A stretch of 53,359 bases of DNA from Streptoalloteichus tenebrarius (GTDB lineage: Bacteria > Actinomycetota > Actinomycetes > Mycobacteriales > Pseudonocardiaceae). Below are positions 16,196-25,186 of this stretch, piece by piece. The translations under genes were made by a program, and so were the position numbers. Numbering within the stretch: position 1 is the first letter of the stretch; every line of letters starts with the position of its first letter. The notes under the pieces are model-generated. The model saw only the letters and a list, made by a program, of their open reading frames with translations. It did not search any database and was not told the origin of the DNA. The stretch is from NCBI RefSeq assembly GCF_024171885.1, contig NZ_JAMTCP010000045.1, forward strand, positions 1,649 through 55,007, written 5' to 3'.

Positions 16196-16290
16196 GCCTT
16201 CGGTCGGGCGGGCGATCTGCCGTCCAGGAGGGAGCACGACGCCGCCAGCGGCGGAGCACGGGGCTCGCGAGCGGCGCTGAAACATCGCTA

Positions 16291-16351
16291 CAGAATCCCC
16301 TATATCGATCGCTTGATTCTGGTTGTACCATCGCTCTACAGTGGCTATAGC
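16291..16351 (+). promoter_or_regulatory. sigma-70-type promoter and inverted repeat before aldo-keto reductase
   Basis: TTGTAC (16323-16328) and TATAGC (16346-16351) are separated by 17 bp, a near-ideal housekeeping promoter that reads into the reductase gene 30 bp later. Just upstream, CAGAATC (16291-16297) and GATTCTG (16315-16321) form a perfect inverted repeat abutting the -35, a likely regulator site. The AT-rich stretch stands out from its surroundings. Confidence 0.65.
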
Positions 16352-16380
16352 AACGTTTCAACGGCCACGGGGAGAGAGCC

Positions 16381-17373
16381 TTGCTGCCACACCGCGTCCT
16401 GGGCGTCCACGGGCCCGAGGTCTCCGCGCTCGGCCTCGGCTGCATGGGCATGTCCGACCTGTACGGCCCGGCCGACCGTATCGAGAGCATCGCCACCATC
16501 CACGCCGCCCTCGACGCCGGCGTCACCCTGCTCGACACGGGCGACTTCTACGGCATGGGCCACAACGAACTGCTGATCCGCGAGGCCCTGCGCGAGCGGG
16601 ACCAGGTCACGATCAGCGTGAAGTTCGGCGCCCTGCGCGACCCCGACGGGGGATGGTCCGGCTACGACGGCCGGCCCGAGGCCGTGCGGAACTTCCTCGC
16701 CTACAGCCTGCGCCGCCTCGGCGTCGACCACGTCGACATCTACCGGCCGGCGCGGCTGGACCCGAACGTGCCGATCGAGGACACCGTGGGCGCGATCGCC
16801 GACATGGTGCGGGCGGGGCACGTGCGGCACATCGGCCTGTCCGAGGTGGGCGCCGAGACGATCCGCAGGGCGCACGCGGTGCACCCGATCGCGGACGTGC
16901 AGCTTGAGTACTCCCTGCTGTCCCGGGGGATCGAGGACGAGATCCTGCCCACCTGCCGCGAGCTGGGGATCGGCGTCACCGCCTACGGCGTGTTGTCCCG
17001 GGGCCTGCTGTCCGGGCACTGGTCGCCGGGTCGCGACGTCGCCCACGGCGACTTCCGCGGCATCAGCCCCCGCTTCCAGGGGGAGAACCTCGACCACAAC
17101 CTGCGCCTGGTCGAGGCGTTGCGGGGCATCGCCGAGGACAGGGGCGCCACCGTCGCGCAGGTCGCGATCGCGTGGGTCGCCGCGCGCGGCGAGGACATCG
17201 TCCCGCTGGTGGGCGCGCGCCGGCGCGACCGCCTCGCTGAGGCCCTCGGCGCGCTGGACGTGACCCTCTCCGAGGAGGACCTCGCCGCGATCGAGCGCGT
17301 GGTGCCGGCCGGAGCGGCCGCCGGCGACCGGTACGCTGCGCCGATGATGGCCGACCTCGACAGCGAACGCTGA
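16381..17373 (+). CDS. aldo/keto reductase
   Basis: A 330-residue TIM-barrel oxidoreductase from TTG 16381, preceded by GGGGAGAGAG. Family marks: LGLGCMGMSDLYGP near the N-terminus, the catalytic Asp/Tyr in LLDTGDFYGMGHNE, the Lys in TISVKFG, and NADPH-binding GARRRDRLAEAL near the C-terminus. The usual catalytic His position reads RPARLDP, where most relatives have YQxHRxD, so the His appears to be missing; activity may be weakened or changed. It is expressed from its own strong promoter. Confidence 0.9.
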   Translation: MLPHRVLGVHGPEVSALGLGCMGMSDLYGPADRIESIATIHAALDAGVTLLDTGDFYGMGHNELLIREALRERDQVTISVKFGALRDPDGGWSGYDGRPEAVRNFLAYSLRRLGVDHVDIYRPARLDPNVPIEDTVGAIADMVRAGHVRHIGLSEVGAETIRRAHAVHPIADVQLEYSLLSRGIEDEILPTCRELGIGVTAYGVLSRGLLSGHWSPGRDVAHGDFRGISPRFQGENLDHNLRLVEALRGIAEDRGATVAQVAIAWVAARGEDIVPLVGARRRDRLAEALGALDVTLSEEDLAAIERVVPAGAAAGDRYAAPMMADLDSER

Positions 17374-17475
17374 GCTGCCACAGAGCGCGCCGGCCGGCGG
17401 CCCACCGACTCCCATCGGTCCACTATGGACAGACTAGGAGAGGGCGGGGGCACGTGCCGGTGAAAGCGTTGTGCC

Positions 17476-18987
17476 TCAACCCTTCCCGGCCGGTGTCGTC
17501 CCCGATTCCCGGCGCGTGACCCGCGTTCGGGGAAGGGCGAGGGAGATCGCCGCGACCGCCACGAGGGTCCCGGCGATGACCAGGAACGCGCGGCCGTGGT
17601 CGACGGCGCTCTCCGGCGTGTCCGGCCCCGTGCTGCCGGCGACGGCGACCAGCACGGCGAGACCGAGCGCGCCGCCGACCTGCTTGCTGGTGTTCATCAG
17701 GCCGGCGACCACCCCGGCGTCCGAGGGGTCGGCTCCGGAGGTGACCGCGGCGGTGAGCGGGGTGTTCAGCAACCCGCTGCCGACGGAGATGACGACCGCC
17801 GGCCCGAGGATGCCGGCGAGGTAGCCGTCCGAGGACGCGGTCCGGCTCTGCCACAGGAAACCGGCCGCCGCGACCAGCGCGCCGAGGGCGACCAGGTTCC
17901 GGCTGTCGACGCGGGCCATCGCCCACGGCGTGAGGCGCGCGCCCGCGACGACCGCCACCACGGTGTGCGGCAGGAAGCCCAGCCCTGTCCACAGTGGACC
18001 GTAATGGAGTTCGCCCTGCATGAGCAGGGTCAGGAAGTACCACATCGGGTTGAGGCAGGCGCCGGCGAGCGCCGTGGCGAGGTTGCCGACGGCGATCGCG
18101 CGGACGCGCGCCAGGCGCGGCGGCACCAGCGGGGCGCGCGCGAACCAGGACTCCACCACGACGAACGCCAGCAGGGCGAAGATCCCGACGGCCAGGGCGG
18201 TGACGGTCACCGGGTCCGTCCAGCCCCGCGTCCTGGTCTGCGTGATGCCGTGGGAGAGCGCGGCCAGGCCGGCCGTGGCCAGCACGGCCCCGGGGACGTC
18301 CAGTCGCCGACCCCGGGGCCGTTCCCGGTCGCGTGGGAGTCGGGTGGTCAGCGCGAGGGCCACGACGCCGATCGGCACGTTCACCAGCAGGACCCAGCGC
18401 CAGGACAGGGACTGGGTCAGGACGCCGCCGACGAGGTTGCCCGCCGTGCCGCCGGCGACCCCGACGGCGGTCCACGTCGCCAGGGCGCGCGTGCGGTCCG
18501 GCCCCTCGGGGAAGGTGGTCGTCAGGAGCGTCAGGCTGACCGGGGCGAGGATCGCCGCGCCCAGTCCCTGGCCGACGCGCGCGGCGATCAGGGTCCCCGG
18601 CGTGGTCGCCAGGCCGCCGACGAGGCTGGCCCCGCCGAACAGGGCCAGCCCCCACACGAGGACCCGCCGGCGTCCGCACAGGTCGGCGAGTCGCCCGCCG
18701 AGGAGGAGGAAGCAGGCGAGCGCCAGCGCGTAGGCGTTGACCACCCAGGGCAGGGTGTCCGGGTCGAACCCGAGCGCCGACCGGATCGACGGCAACGCGA
18801 CGTTCACGACCGAGACGTCGAGCACGACCATGAACTGCGCGGTGCAGGCGAGGGCGAGCACCGCCCGCGAGGCGGCCCGGCCGGGGCGGGGTGGGGTGGG
18901 CTCCGCCGCGTCCGCCGGCGGGGCGGCGACCTCGACGTCCCGGGCGCCGCCGGCGTTCTCGGCGCTCTCGGTCTCGTGCTGGCCCAT
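17476..18987 (-). CDS. MFS multidrug efflux transporter (EmrB/QacA, DHA2-type)
   Basis: A 503-residue membrane protein with about 14 hydrophobic helices after a 35-residue soluble N-terminus. DHA2 marks are FMVVLDVSVVNVALPSI in helix 1, the motif A region GGRLADLCGRRRVLV, and motif C-like GQGLGAAILAPVSLTLL. It exports drugs or metabolites by proton antiport. It is divergent from a TetR regulator with tandem operators between them, the standard arrangement for inducible efflux. A palindrome copy lies inside the gene (17988). Confidence 0.92.
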   Translation of the reverse strand: MGQHETESAENAGGARDVEVAAPPADAAEPTPPRPGRAASRAVLALACTAQFMVVLDVSVVNVALPSIRSALGFDPDTLPWVVNAYALALACFLLLGGRLADLCGRRRVLVWGLALFGGASLVGGLATTPGTLIAARVGQGLGAAILAPVSLTLLTTTFPEGPDRTRALATWTAVGVAGGTAGNLVGGVLTQSLSWRWVLLVNVPIGVVALALTTRLPRDRERPRGRRLDVPGAVLATAGLAALSHGITQTRTRGWTDPVTVTALAVGIFALLAFVVVESWFARAPLVPPRLARVRAIAVGNLATALAGACLNPMWYFLTLLMQGELHYGPLWTGLGFLPHTVVAVVAGARLTPWAMARVDSRNLVALGALVAAAGFLWQSRTASSDGYLAGILGPAVVISVGSGLLNTPLTAAVTSGADPSDAGVVAGLMNTSKQVGGALGLAVLVAVAGSTGPDTPESAVDHGRAFLVIAGTLVAVAAISLALPRTRVTRRESGTTPAGKG

Positions 18988-19018
18988 GGCCTCACCTCCG
19001 GGCGGCGCTCCTCGGTTC

Positions 19019-19051
19019 GTGATACAGCGGTACCATATACAGGCGTATCAC
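19019..19051. promoter_or_regulatory. tandem TetR operators
   Basis: ATAC-AGGC-GTAT (19037-19048) is a perfect inverted repeat, and ATAC-AGCG-GTAC (19022-19033) is a near copy 15 bp away on the same face. Together they sit inside a longer GTGATAC/GTATCAC repeat (19019-19051). Located between the divergent MFS and TetR genes, they are the probable TetR binding sites. Confidence 0.7.
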
Positions 19052-19111
19052 GAAGGATCGCGGCGGACACGAAGGATCGCCAGGAGACGACAGGGACGGA
19101 GGGGCGGAGCC

Positions 19112-19732
19112 GTGCCCAGAACGGTCGACCACGCCGAGCGTCGCGCCCAGATCGCCGAGGGCCTGGTGCGCGTCGCCGCCAGGGAAGGCCTGCACGCGGT
19201 GACGATGCGGTCGGTGGCCGCGGAGTCCGGGGTCTCGCTGCGCCTCGTGCAGTACTACTTCCAGAGCAAGGCCGAGCTGGTGCACGGCGCGTTGCGGCAC
19301 CTGGAGCGGCAGAGCGAGGAACGGTGGTCGGCACGCCTGGCCCGGCTGCCGCGTCCGGTGTCGGCGCGGCGGTTCGTCGAGTCGTTCCTCTCCGAGGCGC
19401 TGCCGACCGACGAGCGCGGCCGTGCGTTCCACCTCGTCTGGACCTCCTACGCCGTGCTCGCGATGACCGATCCCGACCTCGCGGAGCAGCCGTTCGTGGA
19501 GGGACCCCGGCGACTGGAGCGCCAGCTCGCGGACGTGCTGCGCCAGGCGCAGGCCGACGGCGAGCTGGCCGAGGACCGCGACGCCTCGGCCGAGGCCGCA
19601 CGGCTGCTCGCCCTCAACCACGGCCTCGGCACGAGCGTCCTGGTCGGCCAGCGTTCCGCCAGGGAGGCCATGAAGGTCGTGCGCTACCACCTCGACCGCC
19701 TGTTCGAGACGCCAGCGCGGACCTCGGACTGA
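19112..19732 (+). CDS. TetR-family repressor
   Basis: A 206-residue protein from GTG 19112, preceded by a GGAGG-rich site. The N-terminal helix-turn-helix spans about residues 8-55 (TMRSVAAESGVSLRLVQYYF), and the rest is an all-helical ligand-binding domain. Divergent from the MFS pump; it most likely represses the pump until a pump substrate binds. The open frame upstream of 19112 runs over the operators and is not coding. Confidence 0.92.
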   Translation: MPRTVDHAERRAQIAEGLVRVAAREGLHAVTMRSVAAESGVSLRLVQYYFQSKAELVHGALRHLERQSEERWSARLARLPRPVSARRFVESFLSEALPTDERGRAFHLVWTSYAVLAMTDPDLAEQPFVEGPRRLERQLADVLRQAQADGELAEDRDASAEAARLLALNHGLGTSVLVGQRSAREAMKVVRYHLDRLFETPARTSD

Positions 19733-20028
19733 CGCCCGACGGCTCCGGATCGTCCGGTGACCCACGATGCCCGGTGTCGCTCGCGAGATGGTGAGACCGC
19801 CGACGCCTCCGACAGGCCCTCGGGCGCGTGATCCGCTGGTCCGCGCGACCGGAGGAACTACCCGAACGGGCTCCGCCCACGGCGTCGCCTCGACCAGCGG
19901 GGGAGCCGGGCCGGGCGGCACCATCGGGTCATGGTTGTTCTCCCGCTGGTCGCCGTCGGCCCGTCGCGCGCCGGTTCCGCGCGCGTCCCGCGCGGTGGCG
20001 CCGCCGACCCCACGGTGGTAGCCCGCCG

Positions 20029-20523
20029 ATGACTCCTCCCGTCCCCGACGGGCTCCGCCAGCGGCTGGCGGACCTGCTCGACACCCACCTGGAGCAGCTC
20101 CAGCGCGCCCACGTCCGCCTGCTCGCCAGCGCCGCCGGCCCCAGGGACGAGGTGGAGGAGATCCTCGTGACCACCGCGATCATGGCCCAGCAGTTCGCCA
20201 AGGACGCCCTGTCCCTGCTCGGCGACGACTTCGACAGCGCGGCCGGCGTGGCCCTGCGTGAGGTGCCCGACGACCCGGCCGCCGATCCGCTGCTCCCGGC
20301 CGATCCCGAGGCCAGGGCGGCGCTGCGCGCGGACGCCGCCGCCCTGCTCGCGGCGGTGTGGGTCGTCGGCGAGCTGACCGCCCTCGTCCCGCCGAGCGCG
20401 TGGCCGGAGGACCTGCCCGCGACCTGCCTGGCCACCGTGGCCCGGTCCCGCATCCAGCACGAGATCAACGACGATCTTGAACGCCTCGACCGCCCCGACG
20501 ACGACGAGGACGACTTCCCCTGA
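20029..20523 (+). CDS. hypothetical protein, acidic
   Basis: A 164-residue, mostly helical and strongly acidic protein from ATG 20029, ending in an Asp/Glu-rich tail (DRPDDDEDDFP). No domain is recognised. It lacks membrane segments and signal peptide. Between the TetR gene and this one (19733-20028) nothing else is seen. A hairpin terminator follows (20569-20614). Confidence 0.6.
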   Translation: MTPPVPDGLRQRLADLLDTHLEQLQRAHVRLLASAAGPRDEVEEILVTTAIMAQQFAKDALSLLGDDFDSAAGVALREVPDDPAADPLLPADPEARAALRADAAALLAAVWVVGELTALVPPSAWPEDLPATCLATVARSRIQHEINDDLERLDRPDDDEDDFP

Positions 20524-20568
20524 TTGGCACGCGGCCGAGGGGACGGCGACGCCGGTCTCCCCGTATGA

Positions 20569-20614
20569 CGACGCCCGCCGCCCCTCCCCCGTGAGGGACG
20601 AGCGGCGGGCGTCG
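20569..20614. terminator. hairpin between convergent genes
   Basis: CGACGCCCGCCGC (20569-20581) pairs perfectly with 20602-20614 around a 20-base loop. It lies between the acidic hypothetical gene and the convergent quinone-reductase gene. Two direct copies of CCAGCCGGTGTCAGCCG-like sequence follow (about 20626-20662). Confidence 0.6.
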
Positions 20615-20705
20615 GGTGTTCAGCCCCAGCCGGTGTCAGCCGACCCAGCCGGTGTCAGCCGGCGTCATCCGGTTCCGGGCGTCGCCAGGCGATCTCGGAC
20701 AGGGC

Positions 20706-21629
20706 TCAGTCCTGGACCCTGATCACCAGCTTCCCGCGCGGGTGACCGTCCTCGCTGTGCCGGTACGCGGCCACGGCCTCGTCCAGCGGGTAGAGAATCG
20801 TCTTCGGCAACCGCAGGTCACCGCGCTCCAGCAGGGGGAGGACCTCGGCGGTGGCGTCGGCGGGGGGCGTCTGGTTCGACGAGAAGCGGACGCCGAACTC
20901 GGCCGCCCGGCCGTCGGCGATGGTGACCACGTGGTCCGGGCTGCCGGTCAGCTCGATCGACAGCGGGAGCACGTCCCTGCCCGACGCGTCCAGCACGCGG
21001 TCCACGCCCCGCGGCGCGGCGGCCCTGATCCGGTCGGCCAGCCCGTCGGCGGCGTAGTCGACCGGGACCACGCCCAGCTCGCGCAGGAAGTCGTGGTTGG
21101 CGGGGCTGGCCGTGCCGACCACCCGGGCGCCCCGCGCCAGGGCGAGCTGGGAGGCGATCACCCCGACGCCTCCGGCGGCGGCGTGCACGAGCAGGGTGTG
21201 GCCCTCGCCCACGCCCAGCTCGCGCAGGGTGCGGGTGGCCGTCTCCACCACGAGGGGCATTCCGGCGGCCTGGTTCTCGTCCAACCACTCGGGCCGGGCC
21301 ACGAGCGCGTCGGCCGGGGTCACCGCGTGCGTGGCCACGCCGCCGCCGGTCGGGACGTAGCCGAACACGGCCTGTCCGACGGTCCACCGGTCGACGCCGG
21401 GGCCGAGGGCGTCGATCACGCCGGCGACCTCGAACCCGACCCCCGCCGGTTCGGTCAGCGGCTCGCCCTGCGCGAAGAAGCCACGACGCAGCTTCCAGTC
21501 GATCGGGTTGACGCCCGCGGCGCGCACCAGGACCCGGACCTGCCCCTCACCTGGCTCGGGCAGCTCGACGTCCACGAGCTTCAGGACCTCGGGACCGCCG
21601 TACTCGGAGTACTGAAGAACCTGGGGCAT
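20706..21629 (-). CDS. NADP-dependent quinone oxidoreductase-like protein (zeta-crystallin type)
   Basis: A 307-residue medium-chain reductase from ATG 21629, with AGGAGA upstream. It has a GroES-like N-terminal half with VNPIDWKLRRG and a Rossmann half with HAAAGGVGVIASQLA. It lacks the catalytic-zinc Cys/His set, as usual for quinone oxidoreductases that reduce quinones or enones with NADPH. It is 50 bp downstream of an OYE gene on the same strand, so the two form an electrophile-detoxifying operon opposite a MarR regulator. Confidence 0.9.
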   Translation of the reverse strand: MPQVLQYSEYGGPEVLKLVDVELPEPGEGQVRVLVRAAGVNPIDWKLRRGFFAQGEPLTEPAGVGFEVAGVIDALGPGVDRWTVGQAVFGYVPTGGGVATHAVTPADALVARPEWLDENQAAGMPLVVETATRTLRELGVGEGHTLLVHAAAGGVGVIASQLALARGARVVGTASPANHDFLRELGVVPVDYAADGLADRIRAAAPRGVDRVLDASGRDVLPLSIELTGSPDHVVTIADGRAAEFGVRFSSNQTPPADATAEVLPLLERGDLRLPKTILYPLDEAVAAYRHSEDGHPRGKLVIRVQD

Positions 21630-21679
21630 GGCTGTTTCTCCTGTCGGGAAGGGAAGGGAAGGGCAGGGGGAGGGCGCCG

Positions 21680-22750
21680 TCAGGCCGAGAGCGTGGGGTA
21701 GTCGATGTAGCCGCGGTCGTCGCCGCCGTAGTAGGTGGCGCGGTCCGGGGTGTTGAACGGGCCTCCGGCGGCCAGGCGGGCCGGGAGGTCGGGGTTGGCC
21801 AGGAACAGCGCGCCGAAGCTGATGAGGTCGGCGGCGCCGTCCTCGATCAGCGCGAGGTGCTCGATGTTGGTGCTGCCCTCTGGCGTGAACGGGTTGAGGA
21901 TGAACGCGCTGCTCCACTGCTTGCGCAGCTCCAGCGTCAACTCGCGGTCCGGCCCCTCGTTGATGTGCAGGTAGGCCAGCCCCAGCGGGTTGAGCACGTC
22001 CACCAGCGCCCGGTAGGTCTCCCAGGGGTTGTCCTCGGCGATGTCGTTGTACGTGACCCCCGGGGAGATGCGCAGTCCGACCCGGTGCCCGCCGACGGCG
22101 TCGGCGACCGCGCGGACGACCTCCACGGCGTAGCGGATGCGGTTCTCCACCGAGCCGCCCCACCGGTCCGTGCGCAGGTTGGCGTTGGTCGAGAGGAACT
22201 GGTGGATCAGGTATCCGTTCGCGCCGTGCAGCTCCACACCGTCGAACCCGGCCTCGACCGCGTTGCGCGCCGCGGTGGCGAAGTCGGCGATCGTCTGGGC
22301 GATGCCCTCCTCGGTCAGCTCGACCGGGGTCACGTAGTCCTCCATGCCGGTGCCGGTGAACACCTTGCCCGCGGGGGCCACCGCCGACGGGGCCACCGGG
22401 ACCAGGCCGTCAGGCAGCAGGCTCGGGTGCCCGATCCGGCCGCCGTGCACGAGCTGGGCGAAGATCACGCCGCCCTTCTCGTGCACCGCGTCGGTCACCG
22501 GGCGCCACGCCGCGACCTGCTCGGCCGAGTGCAGGCCGGGGGTGTCGGGATAGCCCTGGCCCCCGACCGACTGCTGCATGGCCTCCGTGATGATCAGTCC
22601 GGCGCTCGCGCGCTGGGCGTAGTAGAGGGCCGTGGACGGGGTGGGGGTCGCCCCGGGGCCGTAGGCGCGGCTGCGGGTCATCGGGGCCATCGCGATGCGG
22701 TTGGCGAGGCGGAGGCCGGCGAGGTCGATCGGGTCGAACGCGGTGGTCAT
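21680..22750 (-). CDS. Old Yellow Enzyme family alkene reductase (NemA-like)
   Basis: A 356-residue FMN-dependent TIM-barrel enzyme from ATG 22750. Family marks: NRIAMAPMTRSRA near the N-terminus, LVHGGRIGHP, the substrate-binding pair and loop HGANGYLIHQFLS, DRWGGSVENRIR, and C-terminal GALFLANPDLPARLA. It reduces activated C=C bonds, quinones or nitro compounds with NADPH. First gene of an operon with a quinone oxidoreductase and divergent from a cysteine-rich MarR regulator, its likely controller. Confidence 0.92.
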   Translation of the reverse strand: MTTAFDPIDLAGLRLANRIAMAPMTRSRAYGPGATPTPSTALYYAQRASAGLIITEAMQQSVGGQGYPDTPGLHSAEQVAAWRPVTDAVHEKGGVIFAQLVHGGRIGHPSLLPDGLVPVAPSAVAPAGKVFTGTGMEDYVTPVELTEEGIAQTIADFATAARNAVEAGFDGVELHGANGYLIHQFLSTNANLRTDRWGGSVENRIRYAVEVVRAVADAVGGHRVGLRISPGVTYNDIAEDNPWETYRALVDVLNPLGLAYLHINEGPDRELTLELRKQWSSAFILNPFTPEGSTNIEHLALIEDGAADLISFGALFLANPDLPARLAAGGPFNTPDRATYYGGDDRGYIDYPTLSA

Positions 22751-22817
22751 GGGGATGTCCTTCGTCAGGGGGCGGTGTCGTCGAACCCGGGGTCGCGGTG
22801 ATCTCCCGAGTGGTTTT

Positions 22818-22831
22818 CCTGTTCGAACAGG
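22818..22831. promoter_or_regulatory. perfect palindrome CCTGTTCGAACAGG
   Basis: A 14-bp perfect palindrome 68 bp upstream of the OYE start, in the gap shared with MarR. It may be a regulator site for the OYE promoter. It only loosely resembles an actinobacterial LexA box. Confidence 0.45.
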
Positions 22832-22957
22832 TAATCGTGCGAAACCCTTCCTGGCAAGCTCTGTGGCGCACGACACGTTCGGGGCTGGCGGGAGAAATAT
22901 CCTCTGACCTGCGGGTTCATCATTCGGTGGCGGTGGGGTGGCTCCGGAGGGCGTACG

Positions 22958-22984
22958 CTGAAAGCTGTCTGAGCAAGCTTTAGC
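22958..22984. promoter_or_regulatory. putative MarR operator
   Basis: AAAGCT (22961-22966) and AGCTTT (22976-22981) form an inverted repeat with a 9-base spacer, extended by TG...TA at the edges, ending 25 bp before the MarR start. The spacing fits a MarR dimer site used for autorepression. Confidence 0.5.
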
Positions 22985-23006
22985 TGCGAGCAGCGGTGGA
23001 GGACGC

Positions 23007-23546
23007 ATGGCCAGCCAGCCGTCGCCCGAGGAGTGCTGTCCCGAGGAGGTGTCGCCGTGTGAGGTGATGGCCTCGCTGGTCAGGGCGGCCACGGGTGGCC
23101 CGGTCAGTCACGCGATCTTCCGGGTGGCCCGCCTGCACCGCATGCTCGTCGGCCAGTTCCTGCGCCGCACCGGCCTCCACCCCGGTCAGGAGCTGGTGAT
23201 GATGGCCCTGTGGGAGCGGGGGCCGCAGCGGCAGGTGGACCTGATCCGCCTGCTCGACTCGGACGCCGCCACCATGACCCGCACCGTCAGGCGCCTCGAA
23301 CAGGCCGGTTTCGTCCGGCGGCTGCCCTGCCCCGGCGACCGTCGCGCCGTCGTCATCGAGGCGACCGTGGCCAGCCAGGCTTTGCGGCGGGAGGTCGAGG
23401 AGATCTGGCGTCGGTTGGAGGAGATCACCGTGGGCGACCTCCCCGAGGACGAGCGCGGCAGGGTGCTCGGCGTCCTGGAGACGCTGGAGCGGAACATCGC
23501 CGCCGCCGTCGAGGAGAACCGCTGCCCCGACGAGCCGGGCTGCTGA
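23007..23546 (+). CDS. MarR-family regulator with cysteine-rich ends
   Basis: A 179-residue protein with a MarR winged helix (about 55-140; RQVDLIRLLDSDAATMTRTVRRLEQAGFV over two motifs, then GDRRAVV in the wing). Unusually, it has Cys at 10, 11 and 18 in the N-terminal arm and a CPDEPGC ending. MarR proteins dimerise through both termini, so these cysteines could form redox or electrophile switches. Divergent from the OYE/quinone-reductase operon, whose substrates are electrophiles. Thiol sensing is inference. Confidence 0.88.
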   Translation: MASQPSPEECCPEEVSPCEVMASLVRAATGGPVSHAIFRVARLHRMLVGQFLRRTGLHPGQELVMMALWERGPQRQVDLIRLLDSDAATMTRTVRRLEQAGFVRRLPCPGDRRAVVIEATVASQALRREVEEIWRRLEEITVGDLPEDERGRVLGVLETLERNIAAAVEENRCPDEPGC

Positions 23547-23620
23547 ACCCTCCACCCGCGCACACCCCGGCCCCGGCGGGGTCGCGGCGGACGAAGGGTG
23601 TCCACAAGAGACAGTCCACA
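23540..23620 (-). repeat. dispersed short repeat, copy A
   Basis: From CTGCTGAACCC to CAGTCCACA this stretch matches 26104-26175 with small gaps. Shared blocks are CTGCTGAA-CCTC-CCCG, the segment CGGCGGACGA-G, and TGTCCACA-GA-AGTCCAC. It overlaps the MarR stop. A weaker relative may lie at 33691-33735 in the opposite orientation. Confidence 0.6.
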
Positions 23621-23663
23621 CCGGACTCCCGCCTCGGGTCGGTGCGACGTGCCCCGGCTCGGG

Positions 23664-24650
23664 TCACAGCCATTCGTTCCGGCACGCGTGCAGCGCGAGC
23701 TGGAAGCGGCTCGTCGCCCCGGCCAGGCTCATCAGCTCGCTGAGCCGACGGAAGAACGTCCGCTTGCTGATGCCCAGCTCCCGCGCGATCGAGTCGTCGT
23801 CGGCGCCGGCCGCCAGCAGGGTCAGCAGCATGCGGTCCCGCGCCCGCAGGCGGTGGGCGTGCGTGCCGCCGCGGATGTCCAGGGGCAGGGCCGAGCGCCA
23901 CGACAGCTCGAACAACCCCTCCAACGCCCGGAACAGGCTGCACGGCCGCACGACGAGCAACGAGTCGTTCCGCTCGGTGTCGTCGATCGTGAACGACACG
24001 AGGGCCACGGCGCGGTCCACGATCGTGAGCTTGACCGGCACGCGCGGCAACGTGCGTGCCCGCTCACCCGCCCGCATGCAGGGAATGATGTTCTCCTGAA
24101 GGTAGCGCGGCCGGCGCAGCGAGCTGCGCGAGTACACGACGCGGTAGGAGATGCCCTCGCGGAGGTGCCGCTCCTCCTCCTCGTTCCGCAGCACGGTGTA
24201 GAAGTGCGGTGGCGAGTCCAGCCGCCGGACCTCCTCGCGCGGTGTGTCGCGCATGAGCTGGTGGATGCGGTCGGGGATCGCCGAGCCCGTCACGACCTCG
24301 ACCAGGTCCTCCGCGCTCCGCGTGTGCCAGTGCCGCCGGAACGCCTCGTACGCCTGGAGCGTCGCCACCCTGGCCTGGTGCAGCTCGGCCTGCCGGCGCA
24401 GCGCGAGCAGGTCGAGACCCGTGGTCGGGGGCACCGGCACGTACCGGGGCTCCGCGTCCCCGCTGGGAGCGACCAGCCCCACCTCCAGCAGCTCGGCCAT
24501 GCCCGCCCCGTCCTGCGCGGAGCCGGGAACGGCGGTGGCCACCTGGTCGACGGTCATCGGCCCTGAGGACAGCAGGGCCTCGTAGGTGGCGACCGCCCTC
24601 ATGCCGAGACCGAGTCGGCGCAGGTGGTCGGCCAGGTCAGAGGCGTGCAT
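23664..24650 (-). CDS. TrmB-like/LuxR-type transcription regulator
   Basis: A 328-residue protein from ATG 24650 (MHASDLADHL). Residues about 8-70 resemble a TrmB-type winged helix (AVATYEALLSSGPMTVDQVA), the middle (about 90-250) is an unassigned sensor-like region, and the C-terminus (about 255-320) is a LuxR-like helix-turn-helix with DDDSIARELGISKRTFFRRL. This two-HTH layout is common in actinobacterial orphan regulators near metabolite genes. The frame is open to 25037, but the extension is Arg-rich and lacks similarity. Confidence 0.8.
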   Translation of the reverse strand: MHASDLADHLRRLGLGMRAVATYEALLSSGPMTVDQVATAVPGSAQDGAGMAELLEVGLVAPSGDAEPRYVPVPPTTGLDLLALRRQAELHQARVATLQAYEAFRRHWHTRSAEDLVEVVTGSAIPDRIHQLMRDTPREEVRRLDSPPHFYTVLRNEEEERHLREGISYRVVYSRSSLRRPRYLQENIIPCMRAGERARTLPRVPVKLTIVDRAVALVSFTIDDTERNDSLLVVRPCSLFRALEGLFELSWRSALPLDIRGGTHAHRLRARDRMLLTLLAAGADDDSIARELGISKRTFFRRLSELMSLAGATSRFQLALHACRNEWL

Positions 24651-25186
24651 GCGCGTATGTTCGGGAGTTGGCGACGCGCCGACCACCTCCCTTGGTAGGG
24701 ACTGACCGGCGGAATCCGTGATCCTGGCGGCTTCCCGCGTGGGGCGGCGGCGCGATGCGGACAAACGGCCCAACATGTCGTGGTCGCGACGACGCCGGTG
24801 GCGCTCACCGGGCTGGCCGGCTTCCGGGTCCGCGTTTCGCTTGCGGTAGCCCATCTTCCTGAACGATCCCTTGCGCGGCGATGGCCATCCGCCAACCTCA
24901 TACATCGTCGTGCCAGTGGCACGATGGTGACGCCCTCGGACACGCAGGTGGTGCATGATCCTGCGACGAACCACCCGCCACGTGTCGATCCCGCGGGCAA
25001 CCCGGGGGACCGCCGGCGCGTTCCACGTGCTTCTCACCGGCCTCCGCGCGGTCTCCGCGCGATGCGGGGCGGTCGGGTGCGCCTGACGCGGCGAGCGGGC
25101 GCCCGGAGTCTGTCCTGGGAACGTCAGTCCGCGGGAGACCCGGGGTGCGGTGTGGTCGCATGTCCGAGGAAACGAGGAGGTCCACG
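24651..25186. other. gene-free gap with operator-like palindrome
   Basis: No credible gene is seen. CGTGCCA-G-TGGCACG (24909-24923) is a perfect 15-bp palindrome between the TrmB/LuxR-like gene and the divergent phosphatase gene, and could be a binding site for that regulator. Confidence 0.45.

Noticed and set aside
22818-22831. LexA (SOS) box at the TTCGAAC palindrome
   Set aside because: The match to the actinobacterial CGAAC-N4-GTTCG pattern is poor; a local operator is more likely.
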